Shown: positions 1-7,875, numbered from the stretch's first letter. The stretch is 46,854 bases of DNA from Paraclostridium hominis (GCF_014306135.1 NZ_JACRWD010000010.1:1-46854); one strand, 5' to 3'. Numbers and translations: made by a program. The notes: generated from the letters alone by a model not told the origin.

Positions 1-119
1 CAGAATATTCAAAAGGAAAAATAAACCTAGATCATAGTGGAGCTTATGTTGCTCAGTTTGATGTATCTTGGGATGAAGTTTCATATGATAAAGATGGTAA
101 TGAAATTTTAACTCATAAA
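1..119. repeat. Terminal direct repeat, left copy (circular overlap)
   Basis: Bases 1-119 are identical to 46736-46854. An exact overlap of this size at the two ends of an assembled sequence is the usual sign of a circular molecule, here 46,735 bp. The overlap lies inside the cytolysin gene, and 119 is a k-mer size used by some short-read assemblers, so this is probably an assembly overlap and not a biological repeat. Confidence 0.9.
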
Positions 120-152
120 CTAGCTCAAAGGAATCGCTTAATATATTTTTAG
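1..152 (+). pseudogene. 3' end of the truncated cytolysin gene, continued across the circle join
   Basis: Bases 1-119 repeat the end of the cytolysin reading frame that starts at 45583. Across the join the frame continues from base 120 for ten unrelated codons (LAQRNRLIYF) and stops at TAG 150-152. Known cytolysins go on here with a Thr-Trp-Asp segment and about 75 more residues, including the tryptophan-rich undecapeptide. All of that is absent. The ten new residues are antisense to the DUF4956 gene, so this is a rearrangement or assembly junction and not a natural C-terminus. Confidence 0.8.
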
Positions 153-678
153 CTTTTATATTATTTCTAATTTTATATTTATCAAGTATTTCTTGAATTG
201 TATTTAAATTAACTTCTTTCCCTCTTATAACTAGTAATAATTTATTTCCACACTTACTTTCTTTTCCTGTAACAATCATAAATAAAGCTATTAAACAAGA
301 GCTTACTAGGCATAAAAAAAGATTTTGTGTAGCTGATGCAATACCTACTGACATACTCCAAAAAATAAATCCTATATCTCTATAGTCTTTTATATTTGTT
401 CTAAATCTAACTATTGATAATGATCCTAACATTCCTAAGGATATAGCTAAATTACTTTGAATTAAATCCATAAGAACAGTACTTATAAATGCTATCATAA
501 CAAGTGTTATGTTAAATTTTTTATTATAATTTAACGTATCATATGAAAGCTTATATGTATAATAAATTATTGTAGAAAAAACAATAGTCATAATAATACT
601 TTGTATAATAAATTTTGGTGTTTGTGCATTTTGGATTATTGAGTTTAAATCCATACTTCCTTTTAATATTTGATTCAT
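120..678 (-). CDS. DUF4956 family membrane protein, 3' end lost at the circle join
   Basis: The ATG at 678 follows AGGAGATG. About 186 codons are native: an N-terminal region, about four hydrophobic segments and the family signature GSLSIVRFRTNIKDYRD at about residues 90-106. A soluble C-terminal part begins near residue 150 and reaches FELVYEL at the join. The frame then runs open through bases 119-1 as antisense cytolysin and stops just beyond, at 46733-46735. DUF4956 genes commonly sit beside VTC-domain genes, as here, with only 15 bp between them. The biochemical role is unknown; a link to surface polymer or polyphosphate-like chemistry is inferred from the partner. The family's usual C-terminal domain is cut short, so the product may be defective. 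Confidence 0.8.
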
Positions 679-693
679 ATTAACATCTCCTGT

Positions 694-1407
694 CTAATAA
701 TAATATTTATTTAATAATTGTCTTGATGTTCCATACTTGCTTGGAGGTTTTCCAATAAAGTTACACTTTGACAAAATTTCTTGTATCTGATAAAACAAAA
801 ATCTATCATATTTAACTTCAAGAATAGTTTGATCCTTAGGCATAGCTTGCTTAAAGTTTATATCTTCATTAAATAAATCATAATTAAAGTTGGTATACCT
901 TAAATTGTTATCAAGAGTTATTCTTGTATTGAAATTTTCATGTGTAAATGCTCTCCTATCATATTCAACCATAGAAACTGGTCTATAATTATGAGTTTTC
1001 ATTAAGTTAAATGCATAATTAGAAAGAGGATTATTGTTATAGTTTAATAATATGGAATAATCTCCATTGATTAACCTTATTGCATCTTCTTTAGAAATTG
1101 TTATGCTTTCTTTTAATTCTCTGTCTAAATGTTTTCGCTTAATTTCAAATTTAGCAAAAGTATCTGTAGTGTTGTATATTCTCAATCTTACACGTTTTCT
1201 TTTTTCAGTTTTTACTAGTTTTTGTGTAAAATCTTCATTATCAATACTATCAAAATATACACTTCTTGTTTTATAGCCATTATAGTCACCATATTTATCT
1301 GGAATTAATATTTTACTTAAAGAATTTAGCAAGTAAATTCTATCTGTAAGAGAAACTAAAAATTTTACTTCTTTTCTTGATACAGATAACATGCCAATTT
1401 TACTCAT
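694..1407 (-). CDS. VTC-domain (polyphosphate polymerase-like) protein
   Basis: 237 residues from the ATG at 1407, which follows GGAGGTGAAACT; a longer reading from 1446 has no better site. The chain fits the bacterial VTC/CYTH-like triphosphate tunnel fold: basic and acidic strand motifs RSVYFDS, RKRVRLRIY and FAKFEIKRK, then MVEYDRRAF, RITLD and ILEVKYD, which in the family line the tunnel with Arg/Lys and Glu. The C-terminal KPPSKYGTSRQLL is also typical. The eukaryotic homologue polymerises polyphosphate, while the activity of the short bacterial forms paired with DUF4956 is not settled. It is first gene of a two-gene operon with DUF4956. Upstream lies a copy of the dispersed hairpin element and a divergent sigma factor. 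Confidence 0.85.
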   Translation of the reverse strand: MSKIGMLSVSRKEVKFLVSLTDRIYLLNSLSKILIPDKYGDYNGYKTRSVYFDSIDNEDFTQKLVKTEKRKRVRLRIYNTTDTFAKFEIKRKHLDRELKESITISKEDAIRLINGDYSILLNYNNNPLSNYAFNLMKTHNYRPVSMVEYDRRAFTHENFNTRITLDNNLRYTNFNYDLFNEDINFKQAMPKDQTILEVKYDRFLFYQIQEILSKCNFIGKPPSKYGTSRQLLNKYYY

Positions 1408-1520
1408 AGTTTCACCTCCTAAATAATTTTTCACTATATAATACAAAGCTGTTTTAATTTTTAGGGACTTTTTTTATAAAATTTGAAAAATATATTAAAT
1501 AAATATATATCTAATATTTT

Positions 1521-1604
1521 GAATAAAGTTAAAGCCATTAAAATCTAAATAAATAGATTCTGATGGCTTTTTTACTGTTATCCTTAAATAAATTTTTAAA
1601 GAAA
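1521..1604 (+). repeat. Dispersed hairpin element, copy at 1.5 kb
   Basis: The hairpin runs from AAAGCCATTAAAATCT at 1531 through loop AAATAA to AGATTCTGATGGCTTTT, and is followed by the typical right flank (CCTTAAATAAATTTTTAAAG). The stem differs from the consensus GCCCTT/AAGGGC by paired changes (GCCATT with GATGGC). It lies between two divergent genes, so it cannot be only a gene-end terminator. Confidence 0.8.
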
Positions 1605-1668
1605 TGCTAAAAACTTTATTTTTTTTATAAAGTTGCAAGTTTTTGCTTTTCGTTTACGAATTAATAAG

Positions 1669-1684
1669 TGTAAAAGCTTTTACA
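1669..1684. promoter_or_regulatory. 16-bp perfect palindrome before the sigma factor gene
   Basis: TGTAAAAGCTTTTACA is perfectly self-complementary and ends 4 bp before the AGGAGG site of the sigma gene at 1701. Its position fits an operator or a short leader hairpin. No regulator can be assigned. Confidence 0.45.
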
Positions 1685-1700
1685 GTAAGGAGGAAGTAAT

Positions 1701-2234
1701 TTGCAAGATAAATTAATTATCAAATATATAAAAAAGAAAAATCAAAAAGGAATGGAAATTTTAATAGATCAATACAACTCTCTTATTACATCAGTTATTA
1801 GATTTCATTTAGGAAAATTAAGTAACTATGAGGAAGAATGTGTTAGTGATACTTTACTAGCCATTTGGGATAACATAGAAGGTTTTGAAAAAGATAAAAA
1901 TACTTTTAAAAACTGGATATGTGCAATAGCTAAATATAAGGCAATCGACTACAAAAGAAAGTATTTAAGCAAAATAGAAACTTCAAATTTAGAAGATCAG
2001 ACTTATTATATAGACAAAAATCTATTAAAAATAGAGATTCAAGAAGAATTGAATGAAACTCTAAACCACTTATCAAAAGAGGATAGAGAAATTTTCACAC
2101 GATATTACATACATGATGAAAGCATAGTTGATATAGCTAATGATAAACAGATAGCCATTTCAAGTGTATATAGCAAGATATCAAGGGGAAAGGCAAAGAT
2201 AAGAAAATCTTTATTGAGAGAGGGAGGAAAGTAA
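1701..2234 (+). CDS. ECF-type RNA polymerase sigma factor
   Basis: 177 residues, starting at TTG 1701 behind a strong AAGGAGG. Region 2 is seen as the helix IDQYNSLITSVIRFHL, then YEEECVSDTLLAIWDNIEGF (usual D-x-x-Q replaced by CVSDT) and the FKNWICAIAKYKAIDYKRK stretch that contacts the -10. Region 4 is seen as LSKEDREIFTRYYIHDESIVDIA with SSVYSKISRGKAKIRKSL, the HTH that reads the -35. The stop is one base before the TTG of the DUF4179 anti-sigma gene, the classic co-transcribed pair in which the membrane protein holds the sigma factor inactive until a surface signal arrives. Confidence 0.9.
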   Translation: MQDKLIIKYIKKKNQKGMEILIDQYNSLITSVIRFHLGKLSNYEEECVSDTLLAIWDNIEGFEKDKNTFKNWICAIAKYKAIDYKRKYLSKIETSNLEDQTYYIDKNLLKIEIQEELNETLNHLSKEDREIFTRYYIHDESIVDIANDKQIAISSVYSKISRGKAKIRKSLLREGGK

Positions 2235-2235
2235 A

Positions 2236-3330
2236 TTGATAGATAAATATAAGGTATTAAATAATGAAAAAATTCAATTTGATAAATATAGTGAAGTAGA
2301 AACTGATAATGAAAAAATGAAGAATCTAATGAAATCTAAGATAAAATCAAGAAAAAAAGCCCATAAAAAGCTACTTATAGCAAGTATAACTGCAGCACTT
2401 GTTCTAGGTTCTGCAACTTTAACTACTCAGACAACTTGGGCTTATATCAATAGATTAGTAACCCATATTGAGTCATTTTTGGGTAAGGAATATAGTGAAT
2501 TTGATAAGTATAAGTTTGAAGGAAATCAATCAATAGAAAATGATGGTTTAGTTCTTAATCTAGGAGATGTAATGTTAGATGATAAGCAACTAATTATAAG
2601 TTTAGGTATAGACTATAGCAATTTTGACTTAGAAAAGCATGGGTTTAATAAAAAGGATTTCAAACCAGATTTGCCACTTATTACAATAGGGGATATATCT
2701 TTCCCTGGTCAAGGTGGAATTATTCATCAAAGAGATGTGAGAGGGGAAGATAAAAAAGAGCTTTTATATATCGTTTCTTTAACTAATATTGATACTGATG
2801 GCGATGGTGTGGTAGACTCTGATTTTGATATACTTAATGCTCTTGAAAAAGATAAAGATTATAATATAAAAATTCAATTTAAAGATTTTGATATCGGAGA
2901 GTCAAAAACTGAAAAAGGAAGATGGTTAAGTAAAAGCCTTGGGAATTGGGATTTTAATACAACTATAAATACTTCTAACATATCAAATGATGTAAAAATC
3001 ATTAAAATTAACAAGGTTATTGATATAAATGAAGAAGGTATAAAACATAAATTAAAAATTGATGATATAAGGATATCTCCAGTATCAGCAAAAATCAAAA
3101 TGAATGTAGAGGAGAATAACTCTGATAGTACTTATTTTTTATCAGCAAAAGATGAAAATGGAAATACTTTAAGTAGTGACAATAATGCTATGTCTGATGA
3201 TGAAAATACAGTCTATAGTAATTTTGAACTTAATGGAACTGAAGAAAAAATAATAATAACACCTATTATTTATTCTAATAATAAAGAAAAGATTTTTGAG
3301 AGTGAAAAAATAGAAATAGATCTTCCTTAG
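2236..3330 (+). CDS. DUF4179 family membrane anti-sigma factor
   Basis: 364 residues from TTG 2236 with GGGAGGAAAG upstream. About 48 cytoplasmic residues rich in Lys/Glu, presumably the sigma-binding part, are followed by one membrane segment (about 50-70, LLIASITAALVLGSATL) and a long extracellular part with the DUF4179 pattern just outside the membrane. The sigma gene lies one base upstream. The outer domain is inferred to sense an envelope stress or ligand. The stop codon TAG at 3328-3330 lies inside the stem of a dispersed hairpin (3325-3354), so the last codons overlap that element. Confidence 0.85.
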   Translation: MIDKYKVLNNEKIQFDKYSEVETDNEKMKNLMKSKIKSRKKAHKKLLIASITAALVLGSATLTTQTTWAYINRLVTHIESFLGKEYSEFDKYKFEGNQSIENDGLVLNLGDVMLDDKQLIISLGIDYSNFDLEKHGFNKKDFKPDLPLITIGDISFPGQGGIIHQRDVRGEDKKELLYIVSLTNIDTDGDGVVDSDFDILNALEKDKDYNIKIQFKDFDIGESKTEKGRWLSKSLGNWDFNTTINTSNISNDVKIIKINKVIDINEEGIKHKLKIDDIRISPVSAKIKMNVEENNSDSTYFLSAKDENGNTLSSDNNAMSDDENTVYSNFELNGTEEKIIITPIIYSNNKEKIFESEKIEIDLP

Positions 3331-3354
3331 AATCTAAGTAAATGGATTCTAAGG
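3325..3354. repeat. Hairpin core of the dispersed element, overlapping a stop codon
   Basis: CCTTAGAATC at 3325-3334 pairs perfectly with GATTCTAAGG at 3345-3354 around a 10-base loop. Stem and loop match the core of the dispersed element (CCCTTAGAATCC and GGATTCTAAGGG), without its outer flanks. The anti-sigma stop codon is inside the left stem. Confidence 0.7.
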
Positions 3355-3478
3355 TTACAATTTTTGATGAATAAGAAAAAACTAGTATCAAAAAACTAAT
3401 AAATGCATATAATGATATATGTAGTAAAATACAAATAATTTAAAAGAGACCTAGAGATAGGTTATAGGAGTATTTTTA

Positions 3479-3679
3479 ATGATAAATGGAATAGTAAAAT
3501 GGTTTAACAATGAAAAAGGATTTGGCTTTATATCAGTAGAAGGTGGAGATGATGTATTCGTACATTTTTCAGCTATACAAACTGATGGGTTTAAATCATT
3601 AGAAGAAGGTCAACATGTAAACTTTAATATAGTTAAAGGTGCTAGAGGTCCTCAAGCAGAGAATGTAACTATATTATAA
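3479..3679 (+). CDS. csp: Cold-shock protein (CspA family)
   Basis: 66 residues, the normal size, from the ATG at 3479 preceded by TAGGAG. It is a single cold-shock domain. RNP1 is GFGFISV and RNP2 is DVFVHFS, with the opening GIVKWFNNEKGFGFI seen in nearly all family members. It is an RNA/ssDNA-binding chaperone of the cytoplasm that melts secondary structure in mRNA. It is a lone gene with its own terminator at 3698. The 125-bp leader holds no clear further structure that I can assign. Such genes are usually chromosomal, so a plasmid copy is slightly unusual. Confidence 0.95.
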   Translation: MINGIVKWFNNEKGFGFISVEGGDDVFVHFSAIQTDGFKSLEEGQHVNFNIVKGARGPQAENVTIL

Positions 3680-3697
3680 TATATATATGTTCGAGAG

Positions 3698-3725
3698 AAA
3701 GACACATTGTGTGTCTTTTTTTTAT
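3698..3725 (+). terminator. Rho-independent terminator of the cold-shock gene
   Basis: AAAGACACA pairs with TGTGTCTTT around a 3-base loop and is followed by a run of T. Confidence 0.85.
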
Positions 3726-3750
3726 TCTAATTAATTATAATAACCTCTAA

Positions 3751-3815
3751 TAAACTAACTAGTAATTAATTTTCAATTTATAAATTACTAGATCTCTTTA
3801 AACAAATTTTAGTTA
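3751..3815 (+). repeat. Dispersed element, divergent copy with replaced hairpin
   Basis: A TAACTAGTAATT-type left part, a stem CTAGTAATT/AATTACTAG, and the right flank ACTAGATCTCTTTAAACAAATTTTAGTTAA that matches other copies. The GC-rich hairpin core is missing, so this is a degraded or alternative form. Confidence 0.55.
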
Positions 3816-3894
3816 ATTTTTAATTATTAAGTTGATATATGAAATCTTTTAAACTACACTTTATAGCAAATTATTTTAAGGGGTGTATCTACTT

Positions 3895-4713
3895 ATGAGT
3901 AAAGAGGGAATGAATAAAGTATTAGAATTTTATAATTCAGTATCTGAAAAAGGGAGACTTGAAAGAGGGCTTGGTATTATTGAATTTCATAGAACAAAAC
4001 AAATTTTAAGTAAATACATAAACAAGGATTCCAATGTAATATACGACATTGGTGGAGGTGTTGGAGTTTATTCTGATTGGTTAGCACGTAAAAATAATAA
4101 TGTTCATTTACTAGAACTCTCACCAAATGCTGTAGAGTATGCTAAATCAAATTATAATACTTTTATTTCTGAAGTATGTGATGCCAGAGATATTAATAAA
4201 GATAATGAAAGTGCTGATATTATATTACTCATGGGACCTTTATATCATCTACAAAATATAGCTGATCGATTAAAAGTATTAGATGAATGTTATAGAGTTT
4301 TAAAAAAAGGTGGGCTTTTATTTTCAGTAGGTATATCTAAATTTAGTACAACAACTTGGGCATTATCTACGTTTGGCACTAGAAATGAGTTACTAACGGA
4401 AAAACCATTTATGAATATGATAGAAATGGAATTGAAAGAAGGTATTCATGATAGACCACAAGATTATCCATATTTACTTACACATGCTTATTTCCATACT
4501 CCATTACAACTCCAAAATGAAATTGAAACAGTAGGATTTAAAACATTAAATAAACATGCCATAGAGGGGACTATATGGTTTACCCCAGATTTAAATAAAA
4601 AATGGGAAGATATTGAAACTAGAGATATATTGTTAAATATATTAGAAATAACAGAACATGAAATAGAAATAATGGGAATGAGTCCTCACTTTATGGTTGT
4701 TTCTCAAAAATAA
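3895..4713 (+). CDS. SAM-dependent class I methyltransferase
   Basis: 272 residues from the ATG at 3895, which has AAGGGGTG eight bases upstream; an earlier in-frame TTG at 3883 is less likely. Motif I is VIYDIGGGVGVYSDWLA, the acidic end of strand 2 is VHLLELSPNAVEYAK, motif II is the CDARDIN segment, and IILLMGPLYHLQN with LDECYRVLKKGGLLFSVGIS gives motifs III and IV. It fits the Methyltransf_11/25 fold. The substrate cannot be told from sequence; the HAYFHTP segment resembles small-molecule methyltransferases. It stands alone. The stop codon TAA (4711-4713) coincides with the first bases of the following dispersed element. Confidence 0.85.
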   Translation: MSKEGMNKVLEFYNSVSEKGRLERGLGIIEFHRTKQILSKYINKDSNVIYDIGGGVGVYSDWLARKNNNVHLLELSPNAVEYAKSNYNTFISEVCDARDINKDNESADIILLMGPLYHLQNIADRLKVLDECYRVLKKGGLLFSVGISKFSTTTWALSTFGTRNELLTEKPFMNMIEMELKEGIHDRPQDYPYLLTHAYFHTPLQLQNEIETVGFKTLNKHAIEGTIWFTPDLNKKWEDIETRDILLNILEITEHEIEIMGMSPHFMVVSQK

Positions 4714-4836
4714 CAATATTTAAAATTTTACTTTAAGGACTAGTTATGTAAGATAAAATTAAAGCCCTTAAAATCCAAATAAATGGATTCTAAGGGCTTT
4801 TTTACTAGACATCTTTAAACCAGTTTTTAGGTAATT
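4711..4836 (+). repeat. Dispersed hairpin element, near-consensus full copy
   Basis: Left end TAACAATATT, then the conserved AAAATTTTACTTTAAGG and ACTAGTTA. The hairpin spans about 4761-4804 (AAAGCCCTTAAAATCC and GGATTCTAAGGGCTTTT around AAATAAAT). The right flank is ACTAGACATCTTTAAACCAG followed by TTTTTAGG. The first TAA is the stop codon of the methyltransferase gene. Confidence 0.9.
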
Positions 4837-4855
4837 GTAATTTTAAAATACATAT

Positions 4856-5299
4856 TTATTTTTTATATAACATATCTATATGTGGTATATTATCTTCTAA
4901 ATATACATTTGAAATTTCATTAAATCCTAGACTCTTATAAAAGTTAAGTAAGTATGATTGTGCTTGAATTTTTATTTCATTTTCATTTAAATTATTTTCT
5001 ATAAAATCTATAGCTTTTATCATCATCTCTCTTGAAATTCCTTTACCACGATAATTCTTATTAACTACTACTCTTCCGATTGACACTTCATCATAAGAAA
5101 CTCCTTTTTCTAAAATTCTTAGATATGCAATTATTTCTCCATTTTTTTGAGCAAATAGATGATATGAGTTTTTATCTTTACTATCACAGTCTAGATATGC
5201 ACACTCTTGCTCTACAATAAACACCTCATTTCTTAATGCTAAAATTTTGTATACTTCTTCAACATTTAATTCTTTAAATTTTTTAATGCTCCAATTCAT
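4856..5299 (-). CDS. ElaA-like GNAT N-acetyltransferase
   Basis: 147 residues from the ATG at 5299 behind AGGAGG. It matches the ElaA subfamily: an opening WSIKKFKELNVEEVYKILAL, the early RNEVFIVEQECAYLDCDSKD signature, strand YLRILEK, the acetyl-CoA motif VVVNKNYRGKGISREMM and the late LNFYKSLGFNEIS. It transfers acetyl groups in the cytoplasm; the ElaA acceptor is not known. It is monocistronic and converges with the methyltransferase, with one dispersed element between them. It is one of three GNAT genes on the plasmid, each from a different subfamily. Confidence 0.85.
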   Translation of the reverse strand: MNWSIKKFKELNVEEVYKILALRNEVFIVEQECAYLDCDSKDKNSYHLFAQKNGEIIAYLRILEKGVSYDEVSIGRVVVNKNYRGKGISREMMIKAIDFIENNLNENEIKIQAQSYLLNFYKSLGFNEISNVYLEDNIPHIDMLYKK

Positions 5300-5364
5300 T
5301 TGTTTACCTCCTATTTAATTTTAATAATAAATTTAAATAATGCTAATTTACCCCTAATAAACAT

Positions 5365-5452
5365 AAAAGCACTGAATCTCATTCCTCCTTAAAAAAGGCC
5401 CTAGTGGAATAAGACTCAGTGCTTTTTAACATTCTTACCCGGGGATAAGAAT
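5365..5452. terminator. Long hairpin plus a small CCCGGGG hairpin
   Basis: AAAAGCACTGA at 5365-5375 pairs with TCAGTGCTTTT at 5416-5426, and further pairing (ATTCC with GGAAT) lies inside; A and T runs on the two sides make it usable in both directions. At 5431-5452 ATTCTTA and TAAGAAT enclose CCCGGGGA, a second hairpin or operator. The region lies upstream of the ElaA gene and downstream of the TetR gene. Confidence 0.6.
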
Positions 5453-5525
5453 AAGCATCATATTATTTAGTTATTAAAATAATATCATAAAAGTAATGTT
5501 TATACAATATTAATAAAAAGTTTCT

Positions 5526-5572
5526 AATTTTTACTAGAGTTCTTTAAACCAGTTTTTAAAAACTAGTTAATT
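5526..5572 (+). repeat. Dispersed element, right flank only
   Basis: TTTTTACTAGAGTTCTTTAA, then ACCAGTTTTTAAAAACTAGTTAA, matches the right third of the full copies. The usual hairpin is absent; the unrelated hairpins at 5365-5452 may stand in for it. Confidence 0.6.
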
Positions 5573-5585
5573 AACATAAATAATT

Positions 5586-6131
5586 CTAGCGAATTATAAA
5601 ATATTCCCCCTTTAATATCTTTTCTATAAGAAAGGCAAGATTCTCTTGTTCTATATTCTCTCCCTCTCTTATATACCTAGCCACAATTTCAACTAAGGCA
5701 CCAGACATAAATGCCATTGCATATTCATACATGTATTTACTATCAGCATTTAATGTATTTCCTATTTCAATAAGATATTGCTCAAATTTCAGTGTCATTA
5801 TATATGTTAGATTATTATTAACAAGTAATTTTATAAAATCTTTATCGCTTTCGATATATGTTACAAATTCAAAACATATATCGCTTATCGTATTGATCTT
5901 CTTTCTAGTGAATCTTTCTATAAATAAGTCAAACATTTTATCAAAATGAAGTTCCAATACTTCTTCTTTAGAGTTGAAAAGTGAATAAAATGTTTGTCGT
6001 GATACAAGTGAATGTTCACATATACTTTTTATTGTTATTGATTCAAATGATTTGGTTTCCATTATAGAAAGAATCCCTTTAATAATCATCTCTTGTGATT
6101 GCAGGGCTGTCGGATTATTTCCTTTATACAT
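5586..6131 (-). CDS. TetR/AcrR family regulator
   Basis: 181 residues. I start it at ATG 6131 because AGGAGG is 8 bases away; the ATG at 6137 is only 2 bases from it. The N-terminal HTH reads IIKGILSIMETKSFESITIK and then SICEHSLVSRQTFYSLFNSK, the standard TetR recognition helix with a YSLF variant. The C-terminal ligand domain resembles TetR_C_7/8 types. It is divergent from the terpene cyclase-like/EFR1 operon, and the shared 124-bp space holds strong inverted repeats, so it probably represses that operon and itself until a ligand binds. Confidence 0.88.
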   Translation of the reverse strand: MYKGNNPTALQSQEMIIKGILSIMETKSFESITIKSICEHSLVSRQTFYSLFNSKEEVLELHFDKMFDLFIERFTRKKINTISDICFEFVTYIESDKDFIKLLVNNNLTYIMTLKFEQYLIEIGNTLNADSKYMYEYAMAFMSGALVEIVARYIREGENIEQENLAFLIEKILKGEYFIIR

Positions 6132-6150
6132 AGACATAACCTCCTTAAAT

Positions 6151-6224
6151 GTCTAACTTATCTCAATAATATTGACATATGTAAATGTTATTGAGATAAT
6201 CATAGCATAACTTAGACATATGTC
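6151..6224. promoter_or_regulatory. Operator region between the TetR gene and the terpene cyclase-like operon
   Basis: A perfect 12-bp inverted repeat, TTATCTCAATAA (6158-6169) and TTATTGAGATAA (6188-6199), brackets an ATTGACATATGTAAAT box. A self-complementary GACATATGTC follows at 6215-6224, and GTCTAA/TTAGAC forms an outer pair. The layout fits a TetR operator controlling both divergent promoters. Confidence 0.75.
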
Positions 6225-6255
6225 AATTTTTTTAATTATTATGGAGGAAGAACTT

Positions 6256-6936
6256 ATGGAGATGTTTTTAACTCTTATTAGTGGTATAGGATGGATTATT
6301 GTTTATGAAGAATGTATTAGATTAGGTTTTAAAGAAAAGACATATGCAATGCCTTTATTCGCATTAGGACTAAACTTTGCATGGGAGGCTACTTATAGTT
6401 TTTCAGATATATTTCTAGCTGCTCATGGTCCTTTAGAGGGTCTAAATTTAATTCAAGCATATGTCAATGCGTCATGGGCAATTCTAGATATAGTTATATT
6501 ATTTACCTATTTTAAATATGGGAAAAATGAGTTTCCTAAATCAATAAATCAAAAACATTTCCCTGCATGGATTATATTAGTTATAATATGCTGTTTTGCT
6601 TTACAGTACGTATTCATAAAAGAATTTGGATTTATAATGGGAGCAAAATACTCTGCTTTTTTACAAAATTTACTTATGTCAGTAATGTTTATAAATATGT
6701 ATGTAAAAAGGGAAAATATGAATGGACAATCTTTATTACTAGCTTATGCTAAGTGGATTGGAACATTAGCTCCGACTATTCTTTTTGGAATATTAGACTA
6801 TAATATACTTGTTTTAGTTTGTGGTATTTTTTGTTCAGTATTTGATATTATCTACATTCATCTTTTAAGTAAATATAAAAAAACAAAACTATATAACGAA
6901 ACTCAAAATGATATTCCTATTGGATATAGAGGTTAA
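6256..6936 (+). CDS. Membrane-type terpene cyclase-like protein (Pyr4/PaxB-like fold)
   Basis: 226 residues with about seven hydrophobic helices. The start is ATG 6256, with GGAGGAAG 9 bases upstream; the longer reading from 6220 lacks a site. The pattern GIGWIIVYEECIRLGFKEKT, ALGLNFAWEATYSF and NASWAILDIVILFTYFKYG is what I recognise from the small integral-membrane terpene cyclase family (fungal Pyr4/PaxB), whose catalytic acids are a Glu in a WE motif and an Asp in a later helix; both positions are present. Bacterial members are widespread but mostly of unknown product. It is followed after 2 bp by an EFR1 ferredoxin gene and is preceded by a divergent TetR gene. No prenyltransferase is seen on the plasmid, so any substrate would come from the chromosome. 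Confidence 0.68.
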   Translation: MEMFLTLISGIGWIIVYEECIRLGFKEKTYAMPLFALGLNFAWEATYSFSDIFLAAHGPLEGLNLIQAYVNASWAILDIVILFTYFKYGKNEFPKSINQKHFPAWIILVIICCFALQYVFIKEFGFIMGAKYSAFLQNLLMSVMFINMYVKRENMNGQSLLLAYAKWIGTLAPTILFGILDYNILVLVCGIFCSVFDIIYIHLLSKYKKTKLYNETQNDIPIGYRG

Positions 6937-6938
6937 TT

Positions 6939-7682
6939 ATGATTTATTATTTTTCAGGAACAGGAAATTCAAAATGGGTAGCCAAGCAAATAGGAAAAGA
7001 AATATCAGATAAAGTTGTATCTATTTCAGAAATGAATAAGAATGGAGAAATGCCAAATGAAGTTAAAGAAGGGGAGATACTAGGGATTGTATTTCCATCT
7101 CATATATCCTTAGCTCCTAAGCCAGTAATGGAGTTTGTAAAAAGAATTAAGGTAGATAAAAATGCTTTTGTATTTGTAGTTTCTACTTGTGGAGATTCAT
7201 CAGGATATGCTGTAAAAGTTCTACAAAAGCATATTAATATAGATAGTGGATACTCTGTAATTATGCCTAATAATCATATTACAATGATTGGTTCAGATAG
7301 TAATGAAGTTATTAGAAATAAAATAAAAAATGCCAAAATAAAAATTTCATCTATATGTGAAGATATAAAAAATAGGAAGAAAGAACTTCAATATGATGAG
7401 GGGATTGTATCAATGCTTAAATCATATGTAATTGCGCCTATTGTATTATCTAAATTGAATGATAAAAAATTTTATGTAGAAGATTCTTGTATTGGATGTA
7501 AGTTATGTGAAAGAGCTTGTCCAGTTCAGAATATAGAAGTTGCCAAGGGATATCCAATATGGAAAAATAATTGTATACATTGTATGGCTTGTATTCAGCA
7601 TTGTCCTAAAAAAGCAATCCAATATGGAAAATCAACCAAGAATAGAAAAAGATTTGTTATGAAAGATAATTTTGATATATGA
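6939..7682 (+). CDS. EFR1 family flavodoxin-ferredoxin fusion protein
   Basis: 247 residues. The N-terminal flavodoxin-like domain opens with MIYYFSGTGNSKWVAKQIG, the FMN phosphate loop, and VFVVSTCGDSSGY forms the next flavin contact. The C-terminus carries two [4Fe-4S] ferredoxin motifs, CIGCKLCERACP and CIHCMACIQHCP, with all eight cysteines. It is a cytoplasmic electron carrier or reductase of unknown partner. It begins 2 bp after the terpene cyclase-like gene, so the two are translated from one transcript and the protein may supply electrons to a reaction on the same substrate. It is followed by a dispersed element. Confidence 0.88.
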   Translation: MIYYFSGTGNSKWVAKQIGKEISDKVVSISEMNKNGEMPNEVKEGEILGIVFPSHISLAPKPVMEFVKRIKVDKNAFVFVVSTCGDSSGYAVKVLQKHINIDSGYSVIMPNNHITMIGSDSNEVIRNKIKNAKIKISSICEDIKNRKKELQYDEGIVSMLKSYVIAPIVLSKLNDKKFYVEDSCIGCKLCERACPVQNIEVAKGYPIWKNNCIHCMACIQHCPKKAIQYGKSTKNRKRFVMKDNFDI

Positions 7683-7748
7683 AATAATATCCAAACTACA
7701 CAAGAAATAAAAACAAACTTTTTATGTACAATTATCTCAAATACTCTA

Positions 7749-7875
7749 ACAAGTCCTAAAATTTCACTTTAGAGGATAGTTAAGCATTTGAAATAAAGTT
7801 AATGCCCTTAAAATCCAAATAAATGGATTTTAAGGGCTTTTTTACTATGTATCTTTGAATATTTTTAAACCAAAT
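7749..7875 (+). repeat. Dispersed hairpin element, full copy
   Basis: Left end TAACAAGTCCTAAAATTTCAC, GGATAGTTA, the hairpin at 7801-7844 (AATGCCCTTAAAATCC and GGATTTTAAGGGCTTTT, loop AAATAAAT), and a right flank with ATCTTTGAATATTTTTAAACC. It lies between convergent genes. Confidence 0.88.

Noticed and set aside
5365..5452. T-box or other riboswitch
   Set aside because: No T-box core or other known aptamer signature was seen. It fits terminator-type hairpins at the end of a minus-strand gene.
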